This document shows, piece after piece, positions 49,215 to 56,827 of a stretch of 60,329 nucleotides of DNA (positions are counted from its first letter, which is position 1; every line of letters starts with the position of its first letter). The DNA is taken from assembly GCA_937873665.1 (NCBI GenBank), contig CALMYW010000404.1:1-60329 (forward strand), given 5' to 3'. The notes below the pieces were generated by a model. It worked only from the letters and a program-made list of their open reading frames with translations, did not search any database and was not told where the DNA came from. The stretch comes from an uncultured Sphingorhabdus sp. Lineage in GTDB: Bacteria > Pseudomonadota > Alphaproteobacteria > Sphingomonadales > Sphingomonadaceae. The translations under genes and the position numbers were made by a program.

Positions 49215-50114
49215 ATGACCAACCACGCTCCTGATCCCGCGATGCTCGCCAAGGCCGAAACGCTAACCGAGGCGCTGCCTTATATGCAGCGTTATGCGGG
49301 CAAGACCTTTGTCATCAAATATGGCGGCCATGCGATGGGCGATCCGGAGGCGGCGCACAATTTTGCCGAGGATGTGGTTTTGCTGAAGGCGGTCGGCATC
49401 AACCCTGTGGTTGTCCATGGCGGTGGGCCGCAGATCGGGGCGATGCTCAAAAAACTGGGCGTTGAATCGAGCTTTGTCGATGGCCTGCGTGTCACCGATG
49501 CAGAGACCGCGCGCGTGGCGGAAATGGTGCTGTCAGGCGCGATCAACAAGGAACTGGTCAGCTGGATTGCGCAAGCCGGCGGTCGCGCGGTTGGCATATC
49601 GGGCAAGGATGGCGGTTTCGTGATCGCTGAGAAGGTCGAAGGCACCACCCGCGATCCCGACAGCAATATCGAACGCGCGGTCGACCTTGGCTTTGTCGGC
49701 ACACCCAAGCATATCGACCGCAGCCTGCTCGACACGATTTCGGGCAGCGGGATGATTCCGGTCGTCGCCCCCATCGGCGTCGACAAGACCGGCCAGACCT
49801 ATAATATCAACGCCGACACCATGGCAGGTGCGATTGCAGCGGCGCTCGGCGCGGCGCGCCTTTTCCTGCTCACCGACGTTGCCGGGGTGCTCGACAAATC
49901 GGGTAACCTGCTCACCGATCTTGATCCCAAACAGATTGGTGCCTTGCGCGAAGACGGCACAGTTACCGGCGGCATGATCCCCAAGCTGGAAACCTGCATC
50001 GCCGCGGTCGAAGGCGGCACCGAGGCGGCGGTCATCCTCGACGGGCGGGTTCCGCATGTGAGCCTGCTGGAAATCTTTACCGCAAGGGGTGCGGGCACGC
50101 TCGTGCATAAGTAA
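49215..50114 (+). CDS. argB: Acetylglutamate kinase
   Basis: This 299-residue amino-acid kinase phosphorylates N-acetylglutamate, the second step of arginine synthesis. The motifs are [40 protein letters not shown], the nucleotide-binding [13 protein letters not shown] and the C-terminal [18 protein letters not shown] chose the ATG at 49215 because an upstream in-frame ATG is not preceded by family sequence. It is 52 bases after the VUT transporter and is followed directly by a perfect inverted repeat. Confidence 0.95.
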   Translation: MTNHAPDPAMLAKAETLTEALPYMQRYAGKTFVIKYGGHAMGDPEAAHNFAEDVVLLKAVGINPVVVHGGGPQIGAMLKKLGVESSFVDGLRVTDAETARVAEMVLSGAINKELVSWIAQAGGRAVGISGKDGGFVIAEKVEGTTRDPDSNIERAVDLGFVGTPKHIDRSLLDTISGSGMIPVVAPIGVDKTGQTYNINADTMAGAIAAALGAARLFLLTDVAGVLDKSGNLLTDLDPKQIGALREDGTVTGGMIPKLETCIAAVEGGTEAAVILDGRVPHVSLLEIFTARGAGTLVHK

Positions 50115-50117
50115 AAC

Positions 50118-50207
50118 CGTCGCCCCGGCGCAGGCCGGGGCCGCTATCGGCTTGCTCTTTCATCGTTGGATAAACCTACAGCGGCCCCGGCCTGCGCCGG
50201 GGCGACG
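50118..50207. repeat. Paired-hairpin repeat with perfect 28-bp inverted ends
   Basis: Bases 50118-50145 are the exact reverse complement of 50180-50207. The arms contain CGTCGCCCCGG and GGCCGGGGCCGCT. The 34-base centre is not complementary. It starts three bases after the argB stop and may end that transcript. Confidence 0.9.
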
Positions 50208-50289
50208 TCCGTTTTTAGTGTTCTAGATAGTTGATACAGCGCGCAGCCTCGGCTAATCGGGCGCATCGTTCCCTTTTCGGAAGACCAAG

Positions 50290-50586
50290 ATGCTCCTCGC
50301 GCTTATCCAGATACTAGGAATGTTGATCAATATCGTAGTCACGGTTGTGATCGCACAGTTTATCCTAAGTTTGCTAATTGCATTCAATGTTGTCAGTCTG
50401 ACAAACAATTTCGTTGCCGCTTTGTGGCAAGCGCTTAACGCCATACTCGATCCAGTCTTACGCCCGATCCGAAAGATCATGCCTGACACCGGCATGATCG
50501 ACTTTTCGCCTATGGCGCTGATATTTGCTCTTTATTCGATCCAGATCATTCTCGAACAACTATATAGAAATTCATTTTCTGCATGA
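50290..50586 (+). CDS. YggT-family membrane protein
   Basis: This 98-residue protein has two membrane segments: [29 protein letters not shown] and the C-terminal [17 protein letters not shown]. The loop [26 protein letters not shown], with a DP..RP..R pattern, is typical of YggT (CCB3-like) proteins, which are linked to cytochrome maturation or osmotic response in other organisms. It overlaps folD by four bases. Its codons are less GC-rich than its neighbours. Confidence 0.85.
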   Translation: MLLALIQILGMLINIVVTVVIAQFILSLLIAFNVVSLTNNFVAALWQALNAILDPVLRPIRKIMPDTGMIDFSPMALIFALYSIQIILEQLYRNSFSA

Positions 50587-51479
50587 GCGGAGCGACGGTT
50601 ATTGATGGCAAGGCGTTTGCCGCCGGGCTGCGCGCGCGCATCGCCACGGCGGTACCTGCCTTTACCGCTGCCACCGGTCGCGTGCCGGGACTGGCCGTGG
50701 TGCTGGTTGGTGACGATGCAGCAAGTGCGGTCTATGTCGCCTCCAAAGGCAAGGCGACCGTCGCCGCCGGAATGGCGAGTTTCGAACACCGCCTGCCTGC
50801 CGATACCAAACAGGAAGAGCTGATTGCGCTGATGCGCCAACTCAACGCTGATGAAAGCGTGGACGGCATATTGGTGCAGCTTCCGCTTCCCAAGCATCTC
50901 GACGAACAGGCGGTGGTTGAGGCGATTAGTCCGGACAAGGATGTCGACGGCCTGACCCCGATCAGCACCGGCCGCCTTGCGCTGGGCCTGCCCGGTCTTG
51001 TGCCCTGCACCCCGCTCGGTTCGCTGATGCTGCTCAAGGACCATATCGGCGATCTGTCGGGTAAGGACGCGATTGTGATTGGCCGTTCCATCCTCGTCGG
51101 CAAGCCGATGGCGCAATTGCTGCTCGCCGAAAACTGCACCGTCACTATCGCACACAGCCGCACCCGCGATCTGAAACAACGGGTTCAGCAGGCCGATATT
51201 GTCGTCGCTGCTGTCGGTCGCGCCGAAATGGTCAAGGGTGACTGGCTGAAGCCCGGCACCGTGGTGATCGACGTGGGTATCAACCGTCTTGAACCCACCG
51301 CTGGTGAAGCCAAAGGCCGCCTTGTCGGCGATGTCGATTATGAAAGCGCGTTCGAGCTGGCTTCAGCAATCACGCCGGTGCCGGGCGGCGTAGGCCCAAT
51401 GACCATCGCTTGCCTGTTGCGCAACACTCTGGTCGCCGCGCACCGCCGGGCTGGCCTCGCCGACCCCGAAGGGCTATGA
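50583..51479 (+). CDS. folD: Methylenetetrahydrofolate dehydrogenase/cyclohydrolase
   Basis: This 298-residue bifunctional enzyme interconverts methylene-, methenyl- and 10-formyl-tetrahydrofolate. [22 protein letters not shown] carries the catalytic Lys and Tyr segment, [17 protein letters not shown] and [15 protein letters not shown] are the substrate motifs, and [18 protein letters not shown] plus [18 protein letters not shown] form the NADP site. It follows yggT by a four-base overlap and precedes a putative lipoprotein. Confidence 0.96.
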   Translation: MSGATVIDGKAFAAGLRARIATAVPAFTAATGRVPGLAVVLVGDDAASAVYVASKGKATVAAGMASFEHRLPADTKQEELIALMRQLNADESVDGILVQLPLPKHLDEQAVVEAISPDKDVDGLTPISTGRLALGLPGLVPCTPLGSLMLLKDHIGDLSGKDAIVIGRSILVGKPMAQLLLAENCTVTIAHSRTRDLKQRVQQADIVVAAVGRAEMVKGDWLKPGTVVIDVGINRLEPTAGEAKGRLVGDVDYESAFELASAITPVPGGVGPMTIACLLRNTLVAAHRRAGLADPEGL

Positions 51480-51486
51480 TCCGGTG

Positions 51487-52209
51487 ATGACCGGCAAACA
51501 ACTGCTACCCTTTATCGTCGGCTCCAGCCTGATCGCCAGCGGGTGCGTAGCGCAACCAATGCCGCGCAGCGCCACTGCACCCAGTGCCAATCCCAGCGCG
51601 ATCATCGCTGCCGAAATCGCCTTCAACCGGCTTGCGCAAGAAAAAGGGCAATGGACCGCCTTTCGCGAAACCGCGGCAAAAGATGCGGTCATGTTCGTAC
51701 CCGAGCCAAATCTCGCACAGGAATGGCTGAGGGAAAAATCCAACCCGCCCAAGTCCGTGACATGGCAGCCGCACAAGGCCTTCATGTCCTGCGACGGCAA
51801 GACCGGAGTGACCACCGGCGCTTGGCAGCGCCCTGACGGATCGGTGGGCTATTTCACGACTGTCTGGCAATGGCATGAAAAGGGCAAACGCCCGAATAAG
51901 GCCCCGCCTTCCTATATTGGCGACGGCGAATGGAAATGGGTCGTCGATCATGGCGACGCATTGACCGCACCGCGCGCCGCGCCGGAAATGATCGAAACGC
52001 GCGTGGCCAGCTGCAAGGGTCAGCCGAGTGCTCCGCTATCGGCCCCGCCCGAGGGCGCGAAAATGAAAATGGGGTTGTCGCGCGACCAGAGCCTCAATTT
52101 TACCTGGGTCGTGATGCCCAATGGTGCCCGGTCGGTGGTGGTGCGGTTGTGGAATGGCGAGAGCTTTGACACTGTAATTGCCGACAATGTAGCGGCGCCC
52201 GCCTCGTGA
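51487..52209 (+). CDS. Putative lipoprotein with NTF2/SnoaL-like domain
   Basis: The product is 240 residues. The N-terminus (MTGKQLLPFIVGSSLIASGC) is a lipoprotein signal with the lipobox Cys at 20. The mature part has the pattern of NTF2-like proteins: AIIAAEIAFNRLAQEKGQWTAFRETAAKDAVMFVPEP followed by a beta-rich section (WQPHKAFMSCDGKTGVTTGAWQRPDGSVGYFTTVWQWHEKGKR) and GDGEWKWVVDHGDA. No reaction is implied. Its stop overlaps the marC GTG start by four bases, so the two are coupled. Confidence 0.7.
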   Translation: MTGKQLLPFIVGSSLIASGCVAQPMPRSATAPSANPSAIIAAEIAFNRLAQEKGQWTAFRETAAKDAVMFVPEPNLAQEWLREKSNPPKSVTWQPHKAFMSCDGKTGVTTGAWQRPDGSVGYFTTVWQWHEKGKRPNKAPPSYIGDGEWKWVVDHGDALTAPRAAPEMIETRVASCKGQPSAPLSAPPEGAKMKMGLSRDQSLNFTWVVMPNGARSVVVRLWNGESFDTVIADNVAAPAS

Positions 52210-52829
52210 TCGACCTGTTCATCTCTGCCTTCATCACCTTTTTCGTGGTGATCGACCCGCCCGGCTGCGCCCCCATCTATGCCAGCCTGACCAAAGGCGC
52301 GTCGGCACAGCAGCGGCGCAGCATGGCGATCCGTGCCTCCATTATCGCAGCTGGCATATTGTTCGTTTTTGCGCTGTTCGGCGAAGACCTGCTCGGCGCG
52401 TTGCATATCGAACTCAACAGCTTTCGTATCGCTGGCGGGATCATGCTGTTCCTGATCGCGATCGACATGGTGTTCGAAAAGCGCACCGAAAGGCGTGAAG
52501 AGCGCGCGCAAAAAATCATCGAAACGCCCGAAATCGAAGATGTCTCGGTCTTTCCGATGGCAATGCCGATGATTGCAGGCCCAGGCTCCATTGCCTCGGT
52601 AATGTTGTTGATGAGCCAGAATCAGGGGCTCGACCGCTCTTTGGTGGTGCTTGGCGCACTGGGTGCCGTGTTGCTGCTGACACTGATCGCACTGGTTGCG
52701 GCAGGGCCGATCATGCGTGTGCTGGGATCAAAGGCCGAAGCCGTCATCACCCGCCTGCTCGGCGTGTTGCTCGGCGCACTGGCGGCGCAATTTGTGATCG
52801 ATGGTTTGCGCGCCAGCTTCGGCGGGTAA
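52206..52829 (+). CDS. MarC-family integral membrane protein
   Basis: This 207-residue MarC/UPF0056 protein has six membrane helices. The N-terminus IDLFISAFITFFVVIDPPGCAPIYASLTKGAS includes the conserved DPPG of the family. The middle has a charged cytoplasmic loop (EKRTERREERAQKI) and MAMPMIAGPGSIASVMLLMSQ, the GPG signature. The molecular role is unknown; MarC itself is not a multidrug pump. The GTG start overlaps the upstream lipoprotein gene. Confidence 0.88.
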   Translation: MIDLFISAFITFFVVIDPPGCAPIYASLTKGASAQQRRSMAIRASIIAAGILFVFALFGEDLLGALHIELNSFRIAGGIMLFLIAIDMVFEKRTERREERAQKIIETPEIEDVSVFPMAMPMIAGPGSIASVMLLMSQNQGLDRSLVVLGALGAVLLLTLIALVAAGPIMRVLGSKAEAVITRLLGVLLGALAAQFVIDGLRASFGG

Positions 52830-52840
52830 CGCTGTTCTCC

Positions 52841-52858
52841 CCTCCCGCTTGCGGGAGG
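52841..52858. terminator. Hairpin between convergent marC and LON-domain genes
   Basis: CCTCCCGC and GCGGGAGG form a perfect eight-base stem with a two-base TT loop, located between the marC stop and the LON-domain gene stop. It may end both transcripts, though no long T run follows; it is also a common dispersed small palindrome. Confidence 0.6.
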
Positions 52859-52864
52859 AGGGCC

Positions 52865-53482
52865 TTACTGCAGCGTAACCCGGTCGTCCGATCCGTCGTG
52901 CCGCCCGAAAAACTGCATCAACTGGATGATCAGCTCGCTGCGCGTTGCCAGCCCCTTCGATTCGAGCAAAGCCTGTTTGGCAGCAACATCAAAAGGCGCA
53001 ATCTGGGCGATGACGTTGACCAGCGAGAAATCGTCGAGCTGACCGACCGCGTTCCAGTCCACCGCATAGCCCTGTGCATCGGCAAAACGGCGCGATTCGA
53101 TTTCCAATGCCGCACGTTCGCCAAGCGACAGCGTTTCACCGATTTCATCTTCTTCCCACAGTTCGCCTTCGATCTGGCGGAAAGGTGTCGTCACATCGAG
53201 TTCGCGCAACAGGGTGAAGCGCTGCAGCCCTTCCAGTACGATATTATAGCGTCCGTCCTCCAGCGCCTCGACATCCCCGATACGCCCAAGACAGCCAACG
53301 GAGAACAGGCTTGGGGTTTCGCCGCCGCCCTTGGGCTGGATCATCCCGATCATCCGGTCGCGCGCTAACGCATCGCTGACCAGCGCTCGATAGCGCGGTT
53401 CGAAAATATGCAGCGGCAATTGCATGTCTGGCAGCAATATTGCGCCGGACAGCGGGAAGATCGAGATCCGCTTGACTGTCAT
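52865..53482 (-). CDS. LON substrate-binding-domain protein
   Basis: This 205-residue protein carries only the LON N-terminal (substrate-binding) domain: RISIFPLSGAILLPDMQLPLHIFEPRYRALVSDAL followed by the GRIGDVEALEDGRYNIVLEGLQRFTL segment. It lacks AAA and protease domains. The start at 53482 matches the family; an upstream extension overlaps the cnoX gene's end and has no support. Such LON-domain-only proteins are often next to a thioredoxin-like gene in alphaproteobacteria, as here. Confidence 0.88.
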   Translation of the reverse strand: MTVKRISIFPLSGAILLPDMQLPLHIFEPRYRALVSDALARDRMIGMIQPKGGGETPSLFSVGCLGRIGDVEALEDGRYNIVLEGLQRFTLLRELDVTTPFRQIEGELWEEDEIGETLSLGERAALEIESRRFADAQGYAVDWNAVGQLDDFSLVNVIAQIAPFDVAAKQALLESKGLATRSELIIQLMQFFGRHDGSDDRVTLQ

Positions 53483-53492
53483 CAACTTGCCA

Positions 53493-54407
53493 TCAGCCGA
53501 ACAATATCGCCGACAGTTTGCGCCGCGTCGCCGACACCCAGGGGTCTTCAAGACCGATCATGCTGAAAATCTCCAGCAACCGGCTGCGTGCCACACCGTC
53601 ATTCCATTCGCGGTCGGCAGCAATGACCGCGAGCAGCGCGTCTGCGGCGCCATCGCGGTCGCCCGCTGCCATCAGGGCGTTGGCCAGATCAAACCGCGCC
53701 TGATGGTTGTCGGGGTCGGCATCAACCGCCGCCTTCAGTGCAATAATTTCGTCCGGATCGCGCGCCTGTGCTGCAATGGCGAGCATCGTTCCGACGCGTT
53801 CCAGCGCTGGAGCGGCGCGCTGCTCTTCGGTCAGGCTGGCGTGAATCGCCTGCGCCTCTTCCTTTCTGTCGAGCGCAATCAATGCCTCCAGCATGCCAGC
53901 CAGCGCAGCCTTATGTTCGGGATCATGCCCGAGAATTTCGGTAAAAATGGCATAGGCCTCTTCATTCGCCCCTTCAGCCAGCGCCTCTGCGCCTGCTGCG
54001 GCCACTTCGTCGAGGCTCGGTCCGGCATCCGCCGCAGCGCCCGCCTGCACCGGCAGTTTGGCAAGCAACTGGTCGAGCATCGCGGACAGCTGCGGTTCGG
54101 TGCGCGCATTGGTCAGGTCTGCCACCGGCTGCCCCTGAAACATCGCATAAACGGTGGGGATCGAACGGATCTGGAATTGCGCGGCGATGAACTTGTTCTC
54201 GTCTACATTGACCTTGGCGAGCACCACGCCCTTTTCAGCATAGTCCGCCGCCACCTTTTCCAGCACCGGGGTAAGCTGCTTGCATGGCCCGCACCATTCG
54301 GCCCAGAAATCGAGGATGACGAGCTTGGTCATCGACGGCTCGACAATCTCGTCCCGAAATGCCTGCACCGCTTTTTGTTCTTCGGTGGTCAAACCCATGC
54401 TGGCCAA
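53493..54407 (-). CDS. Thioredoxin-like co-chaperone, CnoX/YbbN-like with TPR tail
   Basis: This 304-residue protein has an N-terminal thioredoxin domain with an intact active site WCGPC (Cys39 and Cys42) and a C-terminal helical domain of TPR-like repeats (ALAEGANEEAYAIFTEILGHDPEHKAALAGMLEALIALDRKEEAQAIHASL). In E. coli, CnoX holds hypochlorite-damaged proteins for GroEL. The E. coli CnoX active site is incomplete, whereas here CxxC is intact, so this version may also act as an oxidoreductase. The start is probably TTG at 54407 because GGGAG lies seven bases upstream; the ATG three codons later is too far from it. Confidence 0.88.
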   Translation of the reverse strand: MASMGLTTEEQKAVQAFRDEIVEPSMTKLVILDFWAEWCGPCKQLTPVLEKVAADYAEKGVVLAKVNVDENKFIAAQFQIRSIPTVYAMFQGQPVADLTNARTEPQLSAMLDQLLAKLPVQAGAAADAGPSLDEVAAAGAEALAEGANEEAYAIFTEILGHDPEHKAALAGMLEALIALDRKEEAQAIHASLTEEQRAAPALERVGTMLAIAAQARDPDEIIALKAAVDADPDNHQARFDLANALMAAGDRDGAADALLAVIAADREWNDGVARSRLLEIFSMIGLEDPWVSATRRKLSAILFG

Positions 54408-54598
54408 AATACTGCTCCCGTTATCCGAATCATCTATGCGCTTTATGTGGGGTGCGGCGCGGATATGCCAAGAGATTGGCTTGCAGAGCGGAAAAAAAGC
54501 AAAGCAAATTTCCTGTGATTAAAGGGGTTGCAGCCCCCGATGACGCCTGCTAATGGCGCGCCTCACCCGCTGGACATCACCTGATTCCAGCCGCCAGA

Positions 54599-54673
54599 GC
54601 GGGCGTAGCTCAGGGGTAGAGCACAACCTTGCCAAGGTTGGGGTCGAGGGTTCGAATCCCTTCGCCCGCTCCA
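54599..54673 (+). tRNA. tRNA-Gly (anticodon GCC)
   Basis: Acceptor stem GCGGGCG at 54599-54605 pairs with CGCCCGC at 54663-54669, followed by T and an encoded CCA at 54671-54673. The anticodon stem CAACC/GGTTG encloses the loop TTGCCAA, with anticodon GCC at 54631-54633. The T loop region GGTTCGAATCC is standard. It marks the boundary after which base composition drops. Confidence 0.97.
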
Positions 54674-54910
54674 GTAAAATCATCGACTTACGCATGGATT
54701 TAAGTGAGGCGGCATATTGCGCCCCACCGCATCCCCACAAATTCGATTGATAAACCCTGCCTTTGCATCGCTTGCTTTGGCTGTGAGGGGGGCGTTCTTG
54801 GCTTTGAAAATCTGAAAGCAAGACCCCCCTAGGGGGTGGGGGGTGGGGTGAAATCCGATCTTTCATGGCGGTATGATAATCGGCCTCTCGTCCTAGAAAA
54901 AAAAATTGGA
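54674..54910. other. Boundary intergenic region with G/C hairpin
   Basis: This 237-base stretch separates the tRNA from the low-GC pair of genes and contains no supported gene. It holds a six-base stem (ACCCCC/GGGGGT around CTA) at 54823-54837 and a long G-rich tract just after it, then an A run (54897-54906). No integrase gene or second tRNA end copy is visible. Confidence 0.6.
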
Positions 54911-56827
54911 TTAGGACACTTCGTTGTCGATTAGGCTGGCCATTGACAAGGCAGGAGCAACTGCTTGGGCAAGTTTCTCCGACATCTCCCCAATGACCAT
55001 CAGCGAATCCCGATAAGCATCAATCCTTTGCCTTTCCGGATAAATTCTAGCAAATGACGTCGTTATCACTCGAAGCTTTTCCAGCCATTTTTCCTCGGAG
55101 GCTTCGCAAGCCGAGGCTAAAAGAATTTGACGGGCTAAGGAGCTTCTTGAGTCAATATCCTCGCCCTTGAAACGCCGGAATACGATGTTGATCATATCAT
55201 CCGACAGCGAAGAGTCGCGCCACCTTGCAGCTATGTGCAGATTTATCTCAACCGCATGAATGAACTGCTCACCGGTCAGCGTCTCCACAATTTCCGCCGC
55301 CCTCTTGCGATATTCGTCGCGCTTTGAGGCAGGCAGCTCAAAAGCGACTTGTAGCTTCCACATGCGATCTAGCCAGACAGCTTCATCAGCCTGACTTAGA
55401 ACTTCGAAAGTATTAACAACATTCTCTTGATCTAGCTCATTAAGTCCATTCCAGCTTTGGCCAAATGCAGAAAATGGCGATGCGGCCCAAAGCCATAGAC
55501 TAGCGGGGCCTTCGCTTAGATACTCCATCGTTCGCGTGCCTAAATCGGTCCAACTCGGCGGTCTCAACTTTTCTGGAATAAGGTTTACAATCTCAACGGT
55601 GCGCTTGAAAATGTGGGCATTGAGCGTCGATGGCTTTAGGTATATTGCTTGCCAATAGGGTTCTGCCTGCAAGTCTCGGTAGTCGGACAGCCTAGCCTGA
55701 TACTGAAAGGCTCCCAAAACTCTATCGTGCAGGTCTGGACGCTCCACATCATGCTGGTCCAAAATCCGGGCGATATGTCCTGCATGGACGAATTTAGCTA
55801 GCCGCTGTGCATATAACGGCCAGTCTTCAATCACTAGCGCTTTAGCCCAAGTAGCAGTCGTCGCTACATACGCGACATAGAAATCCGCCGACCCCTGCTT
55901 GTAGATGTTGCTCTCAGAATTCCAAAGCAGGGAGAGAGCCTTTGTGGCTTTGCTAACTGACTTGCCATTAGCATGGCTAACGCAAGCGACTTCGAGCGCC
56001 GCTAGAACAGACAGCGGATCAGGGCTGGAAACAAGATATTCGAACAATGTCCAACGTTCTTTCGCAGACAAGCCTAGTGCGGCCTCACCGATAAGGTTGC
56101 CTCCTGCGATGGCGATTGGTGCTGCTAGCCGCAGGCGACGGGCTAGATGCTTCCCCTTTAGCTTGTTGACCGTTTCCAGCCATGATTTTTGAAACTCGCC
56201 AAGGCTGTCGGGAAGCTGGGTTAGGCCAATTAAATTGAGCAAATAATCTGGGGTCGCCCTCGCCAATATGTCAATTGTTGCGCTCTCCGCGACAAGGTCA
56301 TGCGAGATTTCTGATAGATCGACTTCCGCGTGTGTCTGAAGCTCCGTTTCCAAGGCTACATACTCGGCTTGGGTCACTGGCCTTTTGTTAATGATCCTTC
56401 GCCAGTGAGCCTCTCGGTGCGCCTCAAATCTTCCGTCCGCGAATAGCTGCGTTAGGCACTTCTGCCTTGCGGGCTTATCCTTCCCAAGCAACGCTACGTT
56501 TGAGAATCTCGCTCCCTTGTTGCCTTTGATGATTTCCGCAGAACCATCTGGATTGAGTCGCACAGCGTCGCTGACCTTCACCCCCTTATGTGAGGAAAGT
56601 TCGGGCGTTTCACCGTCAGCGATCGCCTGAAGCGTATCAAGCAAGTGATCCCGCAGAACGCGGGTGTCGAGTATGCGGACGGTGTCGTCCGTTGTAACGC
56701 CGATCTTGTTCAGCAAGTCGGGAATCCCGAGCATCGGCTGGGACAGGCTTTGCGGCAGCTTTTGAAGCGTATCGTTGAGGAAGTACCGCGTTATCTCCTC
56801 TTGAGTAGGTTGGTGTGAACTACTCAT
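54911..56827 (-). CDS. Large uncharacterised protein, partner of the PIN-domain protein
   Basis: The product is 638 residues and I do not recognise its family. It is soluble, without a signal peptide or membrane segment, and looks predominantly alpha-helical with alternating charged and hydrophobic segments, such as ALSLLWNSESNIYKQGSADFYVAYVATTATWAKALVIEDWPLYAQRLAKFV. A short beta-like patch near residues 85-120 (VSDAVRLNPDGSAEIIKGNKGARFSNVALL) may be a separate small domain. Its ATG overlaps the stop of the 1151-residue gene by eight bases, so translation is coupled and the two products probably work together. Base composition is lower than in the core genes. Confidence 0.85.
   Translation of the reverse strand: MSSSHQPTQEEITRYFLNDTLQKLPQSLSQPMLGIPDLLNKIGVTTDDTVRILDTRVLRDHLLDTLQAIADGETPELSSHKGVKVSDAVRLNPDGSAEIIKGNKGARFSNVALLGKDKPARQKCLTQLFADGRFEAHREAHWRRIINKRPVTQAEYVALETELQTHAEVDLSEISHDLVAESATIDILARATPDYLLNLIGLTQLPDSLGEFQKSWLETVNKLKGKHLARRLRLAAPIAIAGGNLIGEAALGLSAKERWTLFEYLVSSPDPLSVLAALEVACVSHANGKSVSKATKALSLLWNSESNIYKQGSADFYVAYVATTATWAKALVIEDWPLYAQRLAKFVHAGHIARILDQHDVERPDLHDRVLGAFQYQARLSDYRDLQAEPYWQAIYLKPSTLNAHIFKRTVEIVNLIPEKLRPPSWTDLGTRTMEYLSEGPASLWLWAASPFSAFGQSWNGLNELDQENVVNTFEVLSQADEAVWLDRMWKLQVAFELPASKRDEYRKRAAEIVETLTGEQFIHAVEINLHIAARWRDSSLSDDMINIVFRRFKGEDIDSRSSLARQILLASACEASEEKWLEKLRVITTSFARIYPERQRIDAYRDSLMVIGEMSEKLAQAVAPALSMASLIDNEVS

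Noticed and set aside
53424..54518. A 364-codon plus-strand frame opposite the cnoX-like gene
   Set aside because: The minus-strand thioredoxin motif WCGPC and TPR tail are clear; the opposite reading has no family pattern.
54519..54866. A 115-codon minus-strand frame crossing the tRNA-Gly
   Set aside because: Its middle (ERAKGFEPSTPTLARLCSTPELRP-like) is the antisense reading of the tRNA and its flanks, a well-known false ORF.
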